Shown here piece by piece: positions 32,758 to 41,933 of a stretch of DNA of 64,000 nt. The stretch comes from Pedobacter ginsengisoli (GTDB lineage: Bacteria > Bacteroidota > Bacteroidia > Sphingobacteriales > Sphingobacteriaceae): NCBI RefSeq assembly GCF_030244015.1, contig NZ_JASSYX010000004.1, forward strand, positions 372,001 to 436,000, written 5' to 3'. Position numbers and translations under genes: made by a program. The notes under the pieces were generated by a model. That model had not been told where the DNA came from and ran no database searches. It was given only the letters and a program-made list of their open reading frames with translations. Each line of letters starts with the position of its first letter. Position 1 is the first letter of the stretch.

Positions 32758-35700
32758 GTGCTACTTTTTGTTGTTTGGAATACTTACTCATTTCTGCTCC
32801 TTGCCTTGCAGAGCATGTTGCACACTGCGGCTGTACTGAATTAACAGATCTCATTCTTTCTAAATCAATTTTCCCAGTCCGATAAAATTCCATCGATAGA
32901 GGAACCTTATGATCAGCTATTCTTCTTCCATCTTTTATACCGCAAGTCACACAAGGTTTATTTTGTACAGATGCTCTTTGTTCAGCAGTTGTTGCATTAT
33001 TAGGTCGGCTATAAGCTTTGGTTATTTTAACATCATTTACATTATCTACTGCTTTTGCTAGTTGTACAGCTTCATCACCAACTCTAGCCATTTGCGTAAC
33101 CTCACCAGCTTTTCCAATATCGCCAGCGGCCAAAGCCAATTGCGCTATGTCGCCAGTTACATTTCCAGCTATTTGGAGTTTGTCAGTTTTACTTCCCGTA
33201 GCAAACCCCACTACAGTATTAACCGCTGACTTTATCAACCCATCTTTTATACTTCCGTCTTTCAATCCAGTAGCCAAATTGGCTACTGTTTCAGAAGGAT
33301 CTTCACGCATAAGTTGGCTGAATCCATCTAAACCGCGTTGTATGCTCTGTGCCACACCGCCTAGAAATATCCCTACATCCCCTGGGTCTGGCCACATTCC
33401 ATCAGGATCTGTAAATCTTATTGGATTATTGAAGCCATATACATAAGGTGACCATCTTCTACCTTTCTCCGCAAGCGGATCAATCACATTCCACCTTCCA
33501 ATCACCGGGTCATAGAACCTTGCACCGTAATCGAACATCTTCTCCTGGTCCTGCTTCTCTTTACCATTATACTGGTATTTGTTTTCAGTACCTACAACCG
33601 ATCCGACATTAACCCCTAAGCCAAAAGCATAATAGTCAGTTTCCTGAATCTTTCTCGCTGCTCCGCTATAAATATCAAAGTACACTCTTCCATTACCAAG
33701 GTGATCAGCAAGCGTGTATTCATAAGAATAAACAGGATCTGTTCCTGAACCATTCTTAACCACCCTGCCGACTTCTGTCTGAGCAAAAGCAAAGACACCA
33801 CCTTCATAATGAATACCACCAATATAATCATTATTGATACTTGAACCAACAACTTTCCTCAGTTTATTACCTGTAGCAGTATAGGTATAAGTAATTGTGT
33901 AATTGACTGAATTTGCTGTAAAAGTCATTGTCTTCGGAAGATTTAGAAAATTATAGGTTATACCAGTCAAATTGTTTCCTGTATTTACCGTATTATTTCT
34001 CGAAGTCATATTTCCATTTATGTCGTAAACATAACCAGTCGTACCTGCAAGCTGGAACCTGCTATCAGCAACATTTGCATTTGTATCCAATACAGAGCTA
34101 AGTTTGTTCCCATCCACATAGGTATACTTCATCTGATCAATCAATGAACTGTTCAGTTTTCGCTGCAAACGGGTAATATTGCCCATCAGATCATAACCAA
34201 TAGCTTCATTATTCCCTGTACTGGCAATCGCAGAGGTAAGCCGGTTCAGATTGTCATATGTGTAATTGTAATATTTGCTGCCGGTCCATTCCTGTCTGCT
34301 GATATTTCCGTTGTACTGAGGTGTCACACCGCTAACGGCTTCGTTGTACTTAAGTGTCTCGCTAAACAAAGGGGCACTTTGAGAAGTTAACCAGCCACGT
34401 TCATTATAAGCATAAGTGACATCCTGCTTAAAGCTGGCGCCGCCGTCTGCACTATGCAGCCTTTTTCTCTTTAACTGCCCGATCTCATTATATTCATTCC
34501 TGGAAAGGAGCACAGGAGCATTAGCCACCGTCGCGCTTGTACTGCCAGTTGTCTGGTAGGTATCTGTCTTTCTGCCCTGAGGATCATACTTATATTCATT
34601 CTTTACATACAGGCTTTCCGCACCACCCACATAATGCTTCCTGACACTGGCTGTCAATTCTCCGGCAAAATTGTATGTGTTGCTCACTTCATCATAATTA
34701 TTATTAGCCAGTAGCCCTCCTTTATAGTGCTGAGACACTCCTCTAACATTCCGGCCCTCATCATCATAATAACTTACATTCCACAGATAATTTGCTGTTC
34801 CAATTACATTTACCTTACTCGCCGTTGCCAAGCCTCTCGTCATCTTTGTATAGCTTGCGCCCTGGTTATAAGCCGCATCTGCCGGAAGCCCTGGAATATC
34901 ATAGTCATCAAAATAATTTACCGAAAGCGTTGTCGAAAGTGTAATAGGAAAAGCACTGCCGCTATAACCATTACCCGTAGTTATCCTGCTCTCCCACTGC
35001 GCTGACACCCCATCAGCCAGCCCTTGAACAACCACCTGATTATCCGCGCCTGGCGTAGTTCCATAGGTATAAATGCCAGTTAACACCCCTCTTCCAATGG
35101 CGTCATATTTTGTCGCTGTCCATTCCTGAGGGTTCTTGCTTCTCTGAACAGCATCCTGGGTTAAGATCAACTGGTCCATTTTGTTATAAACCATATATTC
35201 CCAACCTTTTCCAGGAAGTTTTTTTCCGGTCATTCTTTGCCTTCCGTCATACTTATACTGATAACACAAATTATCGAGAGTGATCTGAGTGATAGGCGCA
35301 TTTGCGTCCGGGTGTGCAGCCGGAGGCAACACAAAACACAGATTGCCAAAATCGTCATAAACGTAATAAGTTGCCAGCACCTCCGTTGTCGCTCCATTCT
35401 TGTTATATTGCCGCTTTAGGATCAAACGATCATTACGGTCCTTACACTCCAGTACCGAACCGGCAAGTTCAGCTAACGGGTTATTTTCATCCAAAATTAC
35501 TGTTCTCATTAGCGCATTCTGAGCGTACACTGCAGTGTTAGAGTCACCCCGGAACAAAGTACGTACACCAGTGGTGTTATTAATCACAACCTTGTACAAT
35601 GCTTCCGGCGCATGCTGAGTGTCATAGGTCCATCTTGTCACATGCCCCTTGTCTGGCGCCCACGTATAGCCAAGCTGCCAAGCTGCTCCTGGAGCACCCT

Positions 35701-36295
35701 GCTCTATTACTCTGTTTAGCGGGCTTTCCTCAAACTTAGTTTCCGAATAAGGATAGACAGTATGCGTAACATCCGGAGAAGTATTGTAATAATCAAGTAC
35801 TGTATAATAATTAGGCAAATAGGTGCCGAATTGGGCGGACCCTGCATACGGCAAATATTTAAATTTCTCCCTTCCCAAATTGTCATACTCACGGTACTGA
35901 ATAATACTCTTCAATGCAGGACTGGCTCTTATCGCTATAGAAGAAGCGGTTCTGCCCTCACCATCTATATAATCAATCGTTGTATTCACATGCACATTTA
36001 AGTTGGTGGTGTCAGAAGGATTTACGATCCCAGGCTGTTTTACAAGATGAGTGACCACATAATTGATATTCTTATTCGCGTAGTAGTCATTTTGAGCCGC
36101 TCCCGCTGGGTTACTGATATAAGCACTAAAGGTAGTTCCCGGCAGCACCGTAAAACCATTTTTTAGGGTGATGCTGCTTGTAGCGACAGTTTCCTTTTGA
36201 TTGTTATAAGTATACAACAACACATCTTTTTGTGCCTCAGCCATCTTCGGATAACCAATCACAAGCACCAAAAGGATTATTAAAAGCTTTTTCAT
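32747..36295 (-). CDS. RHS polymorphic toxin with HNH-like nuclease C-terminus (module 2)
   Basis: 1182 residues. Sec signal peptide ending KMAEAQ, N-terminal SITLKNGFTVLPGTTFSAYI as in the module 1 paralog, YD repeats, and the RHS core ending YGARFYDP, RWNVIDPLAEKGRRWSP, DPDGMWP near residue 969. The 214-residue tail has an alanine-rich pretoxin part, then an HNH-like nuclease: C1115-V-T-C1118, D1128-H1129-K-V-P, C1158-A-T-C1161 and QGAEMSKYSK. The paired CxxC motifs would bind zinc and DH would be catalytic. Predicted action is cleavage of nucleic acid in competitor cells. Immunity gene overlaps its end. Confidence 0.92.
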   Translation of the reverse strand: MKKLLIILLVLVIGYPKMAEAQKDVLLYTYNNQKETVATSSITLKNGFTVLPGTTFSAYISNPAGAAQNDYYANKNINYVVTHLVKQPGIVNPSDTTNLNVHVNTTIDYIDGEGRTASSIAIRASPALKSIIQYREYDNLGREKFKYLPYAGSAQFGTYLPNYYTVLDYYNTSPDVTHTVYPYSETKFEESPLNRVIEQGAPGAAWQLGYTWAPDKGHVTRWTYDTQHAPEALYKVVINNTTGVRTLFRGDSNTAVYAQNALMRTVILDENNPLAELAGSVLECKDRNDRLILKRQYNKNGATTEVLATYYVYDDFGNLCFVLPPAAHPDANAPITQITLDNLCYQYKYDGRQRMTGKKLPGKGWEYMVYNKMDQLILTQDAVQRSKNPQEWTATKYDAIGRGVLTGIYTYGTTPGADNQVVVQGLADGVSAQWESRITTGNGYSGSAFPITLSTTLSVNYFDDYDIPGLPADAAYNQGASYTKMTRGLATASKVNVIGTANYLWNVSYYDDEGRNVRGVSQHYKGGLLANNNYDEVSNTYNFAGELTASVRKHYVGGAESLYVKNEYKYDPQGRKTDTYQTTGSTSATVANAPVLLSRNEYNEIGQLKRKRLHSADGGASFKQDVTYAYNERGWLTSQSAPLFSETLKYNEAVSGVTPQYNGNISRQEWTGSKYYNYTYDNLNRLTSAIASTGNNEAIGYDLMGNITRLQRKLNSSLIDQMKYTYVDGNKLSSVLDTNANVADSRFQLAGTTGYVYDINGNMTSRNNTVNTGNNLTGITYNFLNLPKTMTFTANSVNYTITYTYTATGNKLRKVVGSSINNDYIGGIHYEGGVFAFAQTEVGRVVKNGSGTDPVYSYEYTLADHLGNGRVYFDIYSGAARKIQETDYYAFGLGVNVGSVVGTENKYQYNGKEKQDQEKMFDYGARFYDPVIGRWNVIDPLAEKGRRWSPYVYGFNNPIRFTDPDGMWPDPGDVGIFLGGVAQSIQRGLDGFSQLMREDPSETVANLATGLKDGSIKDGLIKSAVNTVVGFATGSKTDKLQIAGNVTGDIAQLALAAGDIGKAGEVTQMARVGDEAVQLAKAVDNVNDVKITKAYSRPNNATTAEQRASVQNKPCVTCGIKDGRRIADHKVPLSMEFYRTGKIDLERMRSVNSVQPQCATCSARQGAEMSKYSKQQKVAHGL

Positions 36296-36328
36296 CTGAT
36301 ATTTATTTGAAATCAGTTAGTATTATTC

Positions 36329-39300
36329 TTATTGTCTGTACCGTATACCAATATTATAGTCGTACGCCTTGACAATATTTCCATTTTGGTCCTTTATGGC
36401 CTTCACACGCTGCTCATTATCGTATTCATAAGAAGCCGACTGACCTTTCGCATCGAGCATACTCGTTATGCCCAGACCAGGGACGTAATTAAAATTGCGC
36501 ATCATCGCGTCAGCGGGATAAAAACGCAGTTCATCAATGGTACCTGTACCGGAAATTGTCGGAGAAGACGAGACGGTAATGGTTCGCTCCGCGAAAACCC
36601 AGTCAGCCTTGGTGTTCTTTATAATTTCAGGCCCTACCGTTCCGCCGGTTATGTTGATGACAGCCCCCCTTTTGTACCAGTAAGCCAATACATATTTCTT
36701 ACCCACTACATAATTCTGTTTGCTAATTGATCCATTTGCCAGCTGATAAACATGATCTCCGGACGGAGAAGTCCCGTCAGCAACCGGACTCCCCGAATAC
36801 ACCCAATAACTTTTATCATTTTCCTCGAAATTGGTAAAAGCAAAATCATTTGTATTGGCTACATTAACAATCTCAGCTATGGGATACTGACGGCCATATC
36901 CCCAGACCAATGCAGTCTTTGGACCGCTAAGATTTGAATATAATATAGGATTACCCATTGTGTCGTATACATCATAAGTACTTTCCAATTTGTATCGGGG
37001 ATCGACTTCTGTATTGTCATTCACCGGGACAAGCTTTCCGCCAGTATTAAATCCATAGATACTATTGTTTACGATCAGATTGTTTTCACTTTTGAATGTA
37101 TTCATCACACCGCCCAAAATTTGGAAAACACCATTCTTCTTTACCATAGATAGCTGTTCCAGTGGTTCTGTCTGGATATTTGCGCCTCTAAGCAGAGTCG
37201 CCCCAGTCACGGAACTATTCAGGTAATCATAGGCGTACTTTATTCTTGTAGCAGTAGTATCACCCTGAGAGCTATAGTTTGTGATCAGTGTGGGTTGCAT
37301 ATGATTTATATTTTCATAGGCCGTTTGAGTAAGATTTGTTATAGAATCTACGTATATCGTATTCCATGTTGAGGTAGTAGTTCTTGTGAGCTTATACACA
37401 TCCGATAATGTGGTAAGATCTACCACTTCTAAATAATATTTTCCCGGGTAGTAATTATATGGTGACTCCGGAGACATCTCCTTATACCCGATCGGGTCCA
37501 TGTTTTGTATGGTACCCATCTGCAGACATGCAAATTTAAACTGTCCCGGATAATCAGGATCTTCTACGATATTACAAGCACCAAATGACGATGTATAGTT
37601 TCCTACACGTGTCCCGGTTAATCCTGTAAAACGAGAATACGCTTTAGGTACAGTTGGCGGTGCATTGAAATTCGAATAATGATAGATGGTAGATCTGGCT
37701 CTTGCGCCATTGATCCTTGAGTTATTGTATTCTACCACCATTGCTGCTTTACCTAACCCTTCATCCTTTTTAACACCCATGTTAATATAATGCTCTGGAA
37801 AGCCCAATGTCTCTAGACTACTTGGAGTTGGATAATTCCAGGGACCAGCAGCCGTACCAAACATGAAATAATAAACAGTTTGATTTTTCAAAAAAGGCCC
37901 ATCGTAAGTACTCTCAGACACAGAAGGATAATAGGCGTAGCTTCCATTGTGAATGACCAAATCATTCAAAGGGTGTGATAGCATTTGCAAATCCTCTTTA
38001 TATGTTTCAGGATGGTTATCCATAATATACCTAGTGTTCGAACTCAAAATCACACCCGGTATATTCACAATGCCCCAGCCGGATTCGGTATTGGTATGAG
38101 GATTAGAAACCGTAGCAGAACCGTAGGTAAATACTTTTTTCGAGAACATCTGACCTTGAAAAGCCTCTCCATCACGACGAAGAATAGATTTTATACGAAT
38201 GCCTCCCCCCCTGTAGGTTTTGAAGTAATTCACATGGTCAGATGCTCTTGTTCCCATAATCCGGTACCGATGTAATTCATATTCGAATTCCGCGGTTTCA
38301 CCGCTTGGAGTGCTGATCCTGGATAATGTCCCGAGCATCATTTTGACTGAGTCTGTACTCCGGTTTGCCCATGAAACATTTACAGACATCATTGGGTTAG
38401 CCAGCGAATCGTAAAACTGTTTGGTTTCCATTCGATTGGCTTCAAAACTTAATGGGGTAGAACCTCCGTAAGGTTTGCGGCTAATCATAAGATGCGGAAT
38501 GTCACGTAAATTGATTAAACTATCGGGATGCTCAATTAAAGTCTTATTTTCAGTATGGCCATTGTAGAAGCCCCATCTGTCTTTTGCCTTGCTATCACTA
38601 GTAGGGACCACCGGTAATTTACCCAAAGCCCCCGGAGCTTCATTTTCACCAAAATATTTGAACTTGTATTTTCCTGCATTTAACCCTCCAGCATTAAAAA
38701 CATCAATATGATCCAGATAATGTCCATACTGCATATCAGCGTCATAATTAAATTGGTAATACTTAAAACGTGTGTAAACACCATCCACCTTCCGATAAAT
38801 ATTCACTTCGGTTAAGACATCACGGCTCAGGATAGTTGTGGAATTATATTTAAATTCAACTTTACCCGTTGCATATATAATTTCCTTTATTCTTGCATGT
38901 GTATTAACTTCTACCTTAGTTTGTGAAATAGTTGGCTCGCCAATAAAATAATTCTGCCCGTTTACATCTACCCATTGACCAAATGAATTGTACATTAAAT
39001 CCCTGTTACAGGGTAATGTTTCCGTGGTAGTAATTCTGGTTTTTCCTGGAATTCCTATATTATAGTATGAAGCTGTAAAAATATCATAAACATACTTCAC
39101 AGTGTCTTTAGTTCTAGGTGATGTGATCATATCCAAATTATAATCTGCGAAATAAGATTTCTTCTCCAAATCCCAGGTACCACCCGGAATTTCCGTTAAA
39201 TCTCCAGTACTACTGTTTTTTAGCTTATAAAATTTGCGTTTACTTACGATCAATTTGTCGGCGCTGGTAAAATGATGAACAAGTCCATTTCCGGTCGTGA

Positions 39301-39874
39301 TCTTTGTACCGAAATTATTCTCATATTTGAAAGTCGGATCATAAGGAAACGTTTGTCCCTGTTCAGTAAACTTGCCACTACCGCTCGGCACCGAATAACT
39401 AAAGACATCATAAGCGTAGTCTGCTTGTCCGTCCATAGCCGAAGCCATCAAGCTCCTGTGAGTTCCATTGTTATCCGGATCCAGAGTCATTAGATTGGTA
39501 GAATTTAAAGATGGTGTACTTGTATTATCTTCTAAACCATTTACTTGCTTATTCATCTTCCCCCCCGTATTGAGCTCCCAGCCCATTCCAGGTGCACCAG
39601 CTTCCTGTCCAACTTTAAGCCCCAGTGTACTATAGCTTATGGAGATTGGAATAGAGATATCATGAGCTTTGATCTCATATAATGGAATGTTGATGTTTAC
39701 AGTTCCCGTGCTTCGATCGACATTATCGATACTGTAACTCCTGCTTATAGTTCCAATTTTTGGGCCTTCACCAACGGGACCGCCAGCCCTTTTGTTATAG
39801 GAAGCCTGCCCCTGGCTTTGCAGGTTCACCCCTAAAACAATAAGAATGAACGAGAGATAGAATTTTATATTCAT
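36329..39874 (-). CDS. large YD-repeat partner of RHS toxin (module 2)
   Basis: Start at 39874 by comparison with module 1 (same MNIKFYLSFILIVLGVNLQS signal peptide); an ATG at 39916 would overlap the previous gene. 1181 residues. Conserved front part: RSTGTVNINIPLYEI, GLKVGQEAGAPGMGWELNTG; end: PGLGITSMLDAKGQSASYEY and DNEQRVKAIKDQDGNIVKAY. The middle is clearly diverged from the module 1 partner, so the duplication is not recent or has been diversified. Likely the other half of a split RHS shell. Confidence 0.85.
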   Translation of the reverse strand: MNIKFYLSFILIVLGVNLQSQGQASYNKRAGGPVGEGPKIGTISRSYSIDNVDRSTGTVNINIPLYEIKAHDISIPISISYSTLGLKVGQEAGAPGMGWELNTGGKMNKQVNGLEDNTSTPSLNSTNLMTLDPDNNGTHRSLMASAMDGQADYAYDVFSYSVPSGSGKFTEQGQTFPYDPTFKYENNFGTKITTGNGLVHHFTSADKLIVSKRKFYKLKNSSTGDLTEIPGGTWDLEKKSYFADYNLDMITSPRTKDTVKYVYDIFTASYYNIGIPGKTRITTTETLPCNRDLMYNSFGQWVDVNGQNYFIGEPTISQTKVEVNTHARIKEIIYATGKVEFKYNSTTILSRDVLTEVNIYRKVDGVYTRFKYYQFNYDADMQYGHYLDHIDVFNAGGLNAGKYKFKYFGENEAPGALGKLPVVPTSDSKAKDRWGFYNGHTENKTLIEHPDSLINLRDIPHLMISRKPYGGSTPLSFEANRMETKQFYDSLANPMMSVNVSWANRSTDSVKMMLGTLSRISTPSGETAEFEYELHRYRIMGTRASDHVNYFKTYRGGGIRIKSILRRDGEAFQGQMFSKKVFTYGSATVSNPHTNTESGWGIVNIPGVILSSNTRYIMDNHPETYKEDLQMLSHPLNDLVIHNGSYAYYPSVSESTYDGPFLKNQTVYYFMFGTAAGPWNYPTPSSLETLGFPEHYINMGVKKDEGLGKAAMVVEYNNSRINGARARSTIYHYSNFNAPPTVPKAYSRFTGLTGTRVGNYTSSFGACNIVEDPDYPGQFKFACLQMGTIQNMDPIGYKEMSPESPYNYYPGKYYLEVVDLTTLSDVYKLTRTTTSTWNTIYVDSITNLTQTAYENINHMQPTLITNYSSQGDTTATRIKYAYDYLNSSVTGATLLRGANIQTEPLEQLSMVKKNGVFQILGGVMNTFKSENNLIVNNSIYGFNTGGKLVPVNDNTEVDPRYKLESTYDVYDTMGNPILYSNLSGPKTALVWGYGRQYPIAEIVNVANTNDFAFTNFEENDKSYWVYSGSPVADGTSPSGDHVYQLANGSISKQNYVVGKKYVLAYWYKRGAVINITGGTVGPEIIKNTKADWVFAERTITVSSSPTISGTGTIDELRFYPADAMMRNFNYVPGLGITSMLDAKGQSASYEYDNEQRVKAIKDQNGNIVKAYDYNIGIRYRQ

Positions 39875-39884
39875 GTTAACCGGA

Positions 39885-40595
39885 TTAACGTTTTTGGTTT
39901 TCCTGAAGGTTTTCAACCTGATTATTTAGTGTTTGGATTTTTTTCTCCTGCTCTATCAAATACAGCGTCAGCTCCTCGATCTTCTGTAGCAGTTTCTTGT
40001 TCATATCCCCAAGCTCAATCCCATTCTTCTCCACTTCGGCAGCAGAAGGAATACCCGGCAAGTGCCCTTTCTCTTGGATATGCTTTTCTGTTTCCTTTAG
40101 GGTTGGCAGCTTAAAGTCTTTAGCAAATACAAAATCCGCCCAATTAGCCATTTCTACTTTTACTTCCTGCGCCCGAATTTTCCCTTTAACAGAAAGCTTC
40201 TCAGCAGGTGTAGTTGTACCAATTCCCACATTGCCAGAATTACTGATAGTCATTCGATCAGTTAACGCCCCCGTTCCATATCCGGTCTGAAATCTGAGAG
40301 AAACATTAGAAGCACCCTCCGTGTAAGTCCTGATAGAAGCCACATTCGCTGATGCTACATTATTGGTAAATTTGACGATTCCTCCACTTCCTATAGTCGA
40401 TGATGAATGAGCAGCCTGTAATATCAGAATCACATCTCCAGATGCATTTGTAGTAGATGTTCCGTTTAAATGCAGCAATGATGCTGGGCTGGTGGTTCCA
40501 ACCCCAACTTTTCCTGTAGTTGGAAAAGTATTCGTCTGCGCAATGCTACTACAGGCATAAAAAAGAACTAAACAAGTAACCAGGTAACGTTTCAT
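39885..40595 (-). CDS. exported protein with GHLPGIPSA C-terminal domain (module 2)
   Basis: 236 residues. Signal peptide MKRYLVTCLVLFYACSSIAQ. Two VG(V/I)GTTSPA/TPA linkers flank a head of about 100 residues (TGTAA-like beta segment with NASGDVILILQAAHSSSTIG). Tail: KGKIRAQEVKVEMANWADFV, GHLPGIPSAAEVEKNGIELG and a coiled coil ending NLQENQKR, nearly that of the equivalent last gene in module 1. Ten bases precede the YD-repeat gene, the same spacing as in module 1. Confidence 0.85.
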   Translation of the reverse strand: MKRYLVTCLVLFYACSSIAQTNTFPTTGKVGVGTTSPASLLHLNGTSTTNASGDVILILQAAHSSSTIGSGGIVKFTNNVASANVASIRTYTEGASNVSLRFQTGYGTGALTDRMTISNSGNVGIGTTTPAEKLSVKGKIRAQEVKVEMANWADFVFAKDFKLPTLKETEKHIQEKGHLPGIPSAAEVEKNGIELGDMNKKLLQKIEELTLYLIEQEKKIQTLNNQVENLQENQKR

Positions 40596-40596
40596 A

Positions 40597-41571
40597 TCAT
40601 TTGAGTTTTAATTTTAAATCATTTATTTCCGTTTGAAGTATTGAGGTTTTAAGATTATTCTCTTTCTTCATCTCAATCAAATACAGCGTCAGCTCCTCGA
40701 TCTTCTGCAGCAGTTTCTTGTTCATATCCCCAAGCTCAATCCCGTTCTTCTCCACTTCCGCAGCAGAAGGAATACCCGGCAAGCGCCCTTTCTCTTTAAT
40801 GTGCTTTTCTGTTTCCTGAAGTGTCGGCAATAAATAGTCCTTTCCAAATACAAAATCTGGCCAACCATTCATTTCTATTTTAACTTCCTGAGCCCGGATT
40901 TTGCCTTTTACTGAAAGTTTCTCAGTGGCATTTAGAACTCCTATGCCGACGTTACCATTAGCTCGCATAGACATGATATAACTGGCAGACCGGCTTACAT
41001 CGTCCGCAGGAGTGGTGAAGAAAAACAAGCCGTCATTATCAGTAGCGCCAAAACCAAATTTTGCATTAGCAGCTGAAAGCTGCATTGCTGCCCCACTTTG
41101 CAGTTTGACCGATTTCAACCATCCATTAGTAGTCCAAACCGGCCCGCCTGTTATTTCTAACTTTGCAGCTGGAGCATTATTACCAATTCCTACATTCCCT
41201 GCATGAGTCAGGCGCATGACCTCATTATCCCACGCACTGATCTCTGTATTGAGTGCGCTGTTAATTCCCGTATGAAAAGTGATCCCAGTAGACCAATTTA
41301 AACCGACAAAAGCCCCGGGATCGGTAGCGCTCAAAAATCTTTTGACCGTATTGTTTGTTGTTCCGGTTTTAATGTTATTCCCCAAGATTGTGGATGCTCC
41401 CGACAGAGTTTCAGACAAAGCAGTATGATCTATATAAAATCCATTGCCTCTATTTACAAGATTGACATTCCCATAAATGGTTGCACTTCCGGTTGAAGGA
41501 AAAGAATTTGTTTGTCCAAAAGCAAAATTAGAAAGCAGCAAAAATCCGAGGAGGACACAATTTCGTTTCAT
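40597..41571 (-). CDS. exported protein with GHLPGIPSA-type C-terminal domain, first gene of module 2
   Basis: 324 residues. Signal peptide MKRNCVLLGFLLLSNFAFGQ is nearly identical to that of the gene at 16328-17281, although the heads differ: this one has two tandem NVGIG segments (VGIGNNAPAAKLEITGG and VGIGVLNATEKLSVKGK). Tail: KGRLPGIPSAAEVEKNGIEL (R in place of H in the core motif) and a coiled coil. It follows leader 3 by 28 bases and is separated from the next gene by one base. Confidence 0.85.
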   Translation of the reverse strand: MKRNCVLLGFLLLSNFAFGQTNSFPSTGSATIYGNVNLVNRGNGFYIDHTALSETLSGASTILGNNIKTGTTNNTVKRFLSATDPGAFVGLNWSTGITFHTGINSALNTEISAWDNEVMRLTHAGNVGIGNNAPAAKLEITGGPVWTTNGWLKSVKLQSGAAMQLSAANAKFGFGATDNDGLFFFTTPADDVSRSASYIMSMRANGNVGIGVLNATEKLSVKGKIRAQEVKIEMNGWPDFVFGKDYLLPTLQETEKHIKEKGRLPGIPSAAEVEKNGIELGDMNKKLLQKIEELTLYLIEMKKENNLKTSILQTEINDLKLKLK

Positions 41572-41598
41572 AACATTTATTTTGACACCAATTTAGAA

Positions 41599-41766
41599 TC
41601 CTGGAGTACAGCCATTCTGTACTCCAGGATTTTTTTTGAAAAAACTATAAACATCAGGCTTAGATGATCTTAGCACATGTTTTCACTTAAAAATCTGCTT
41701 ATAAAAACAGAAAAAATAAGGATCAGCAGCAGCCACGAGTGTGCTATTTTTACACCCGGATTCCAG
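41599..41766 (-). promoter_or_regulatory. leader 3: paired conserved stem-loops upstream of module 2
   Basis: Stem-loop B is perfect here: tcctggagtacag (41599-41611), loop ccatt, ctgtactccagga (41617-41629), 13 base pairs. The position mismatched in leaders 1 and 2 (a-c) is a-t here, a change that keeps the stem. Element A (gagtgtgctatttttacacccggattccag, 41737-41766) lies 108 bases upstream. The T-run next to B is on the plus strand only, so B is not a terminator for minus-strand transcripts. Confidence 0.55.
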
Positions 41767-41828
41767 CTTTTGCTTCCATCCAACCTAACCCTCATTTTCA
41801 AATGCTTTTCCGCCAGAAATTTCTAGGG
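41767..41828 (-). pseudogene. 3' fragment of a mini-regulator gene
   Basis: Minus-strand reading gives KFLAEKHLKMRVRLDGSKSW, which matches the C-terminus of mini-regulator 1 (KFLAEKNLKMRDKLGGDEA). Nothing of the upstream part remains; similarity ends at about 41828. It shows that the regulator-leader-module arrangement existed here too before a rearrangement removed the regulator. Confidence 0.75.
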
Positions 41829-41933
41829 TACCGGTTTAGATAAGTCTTCGCTTATGCAAATAATAGGAGCGTAATTAAATCAGCGTAGATATCGCTCTCA
41901 TTTATGATTCAAACAGCATTACAACAAATAGAA

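Noticed and set aside
12294..41571. Tail-fibre-like proteins as evidence for a prophage or contractile injection system
   Set aside because: They have Sec signal peptides, and no phage sheath, baseplate, capsid or integrase genes are in the window.
41599..41640. Stem-loop B with adjacent T-run read as a plus-strand terminator
   Set aside because: No plus-strand gene ends nearby, and the other two copies of the stem in the same relative place lack a comparable continuous T-run, so a leader role on the minus strand fits better.
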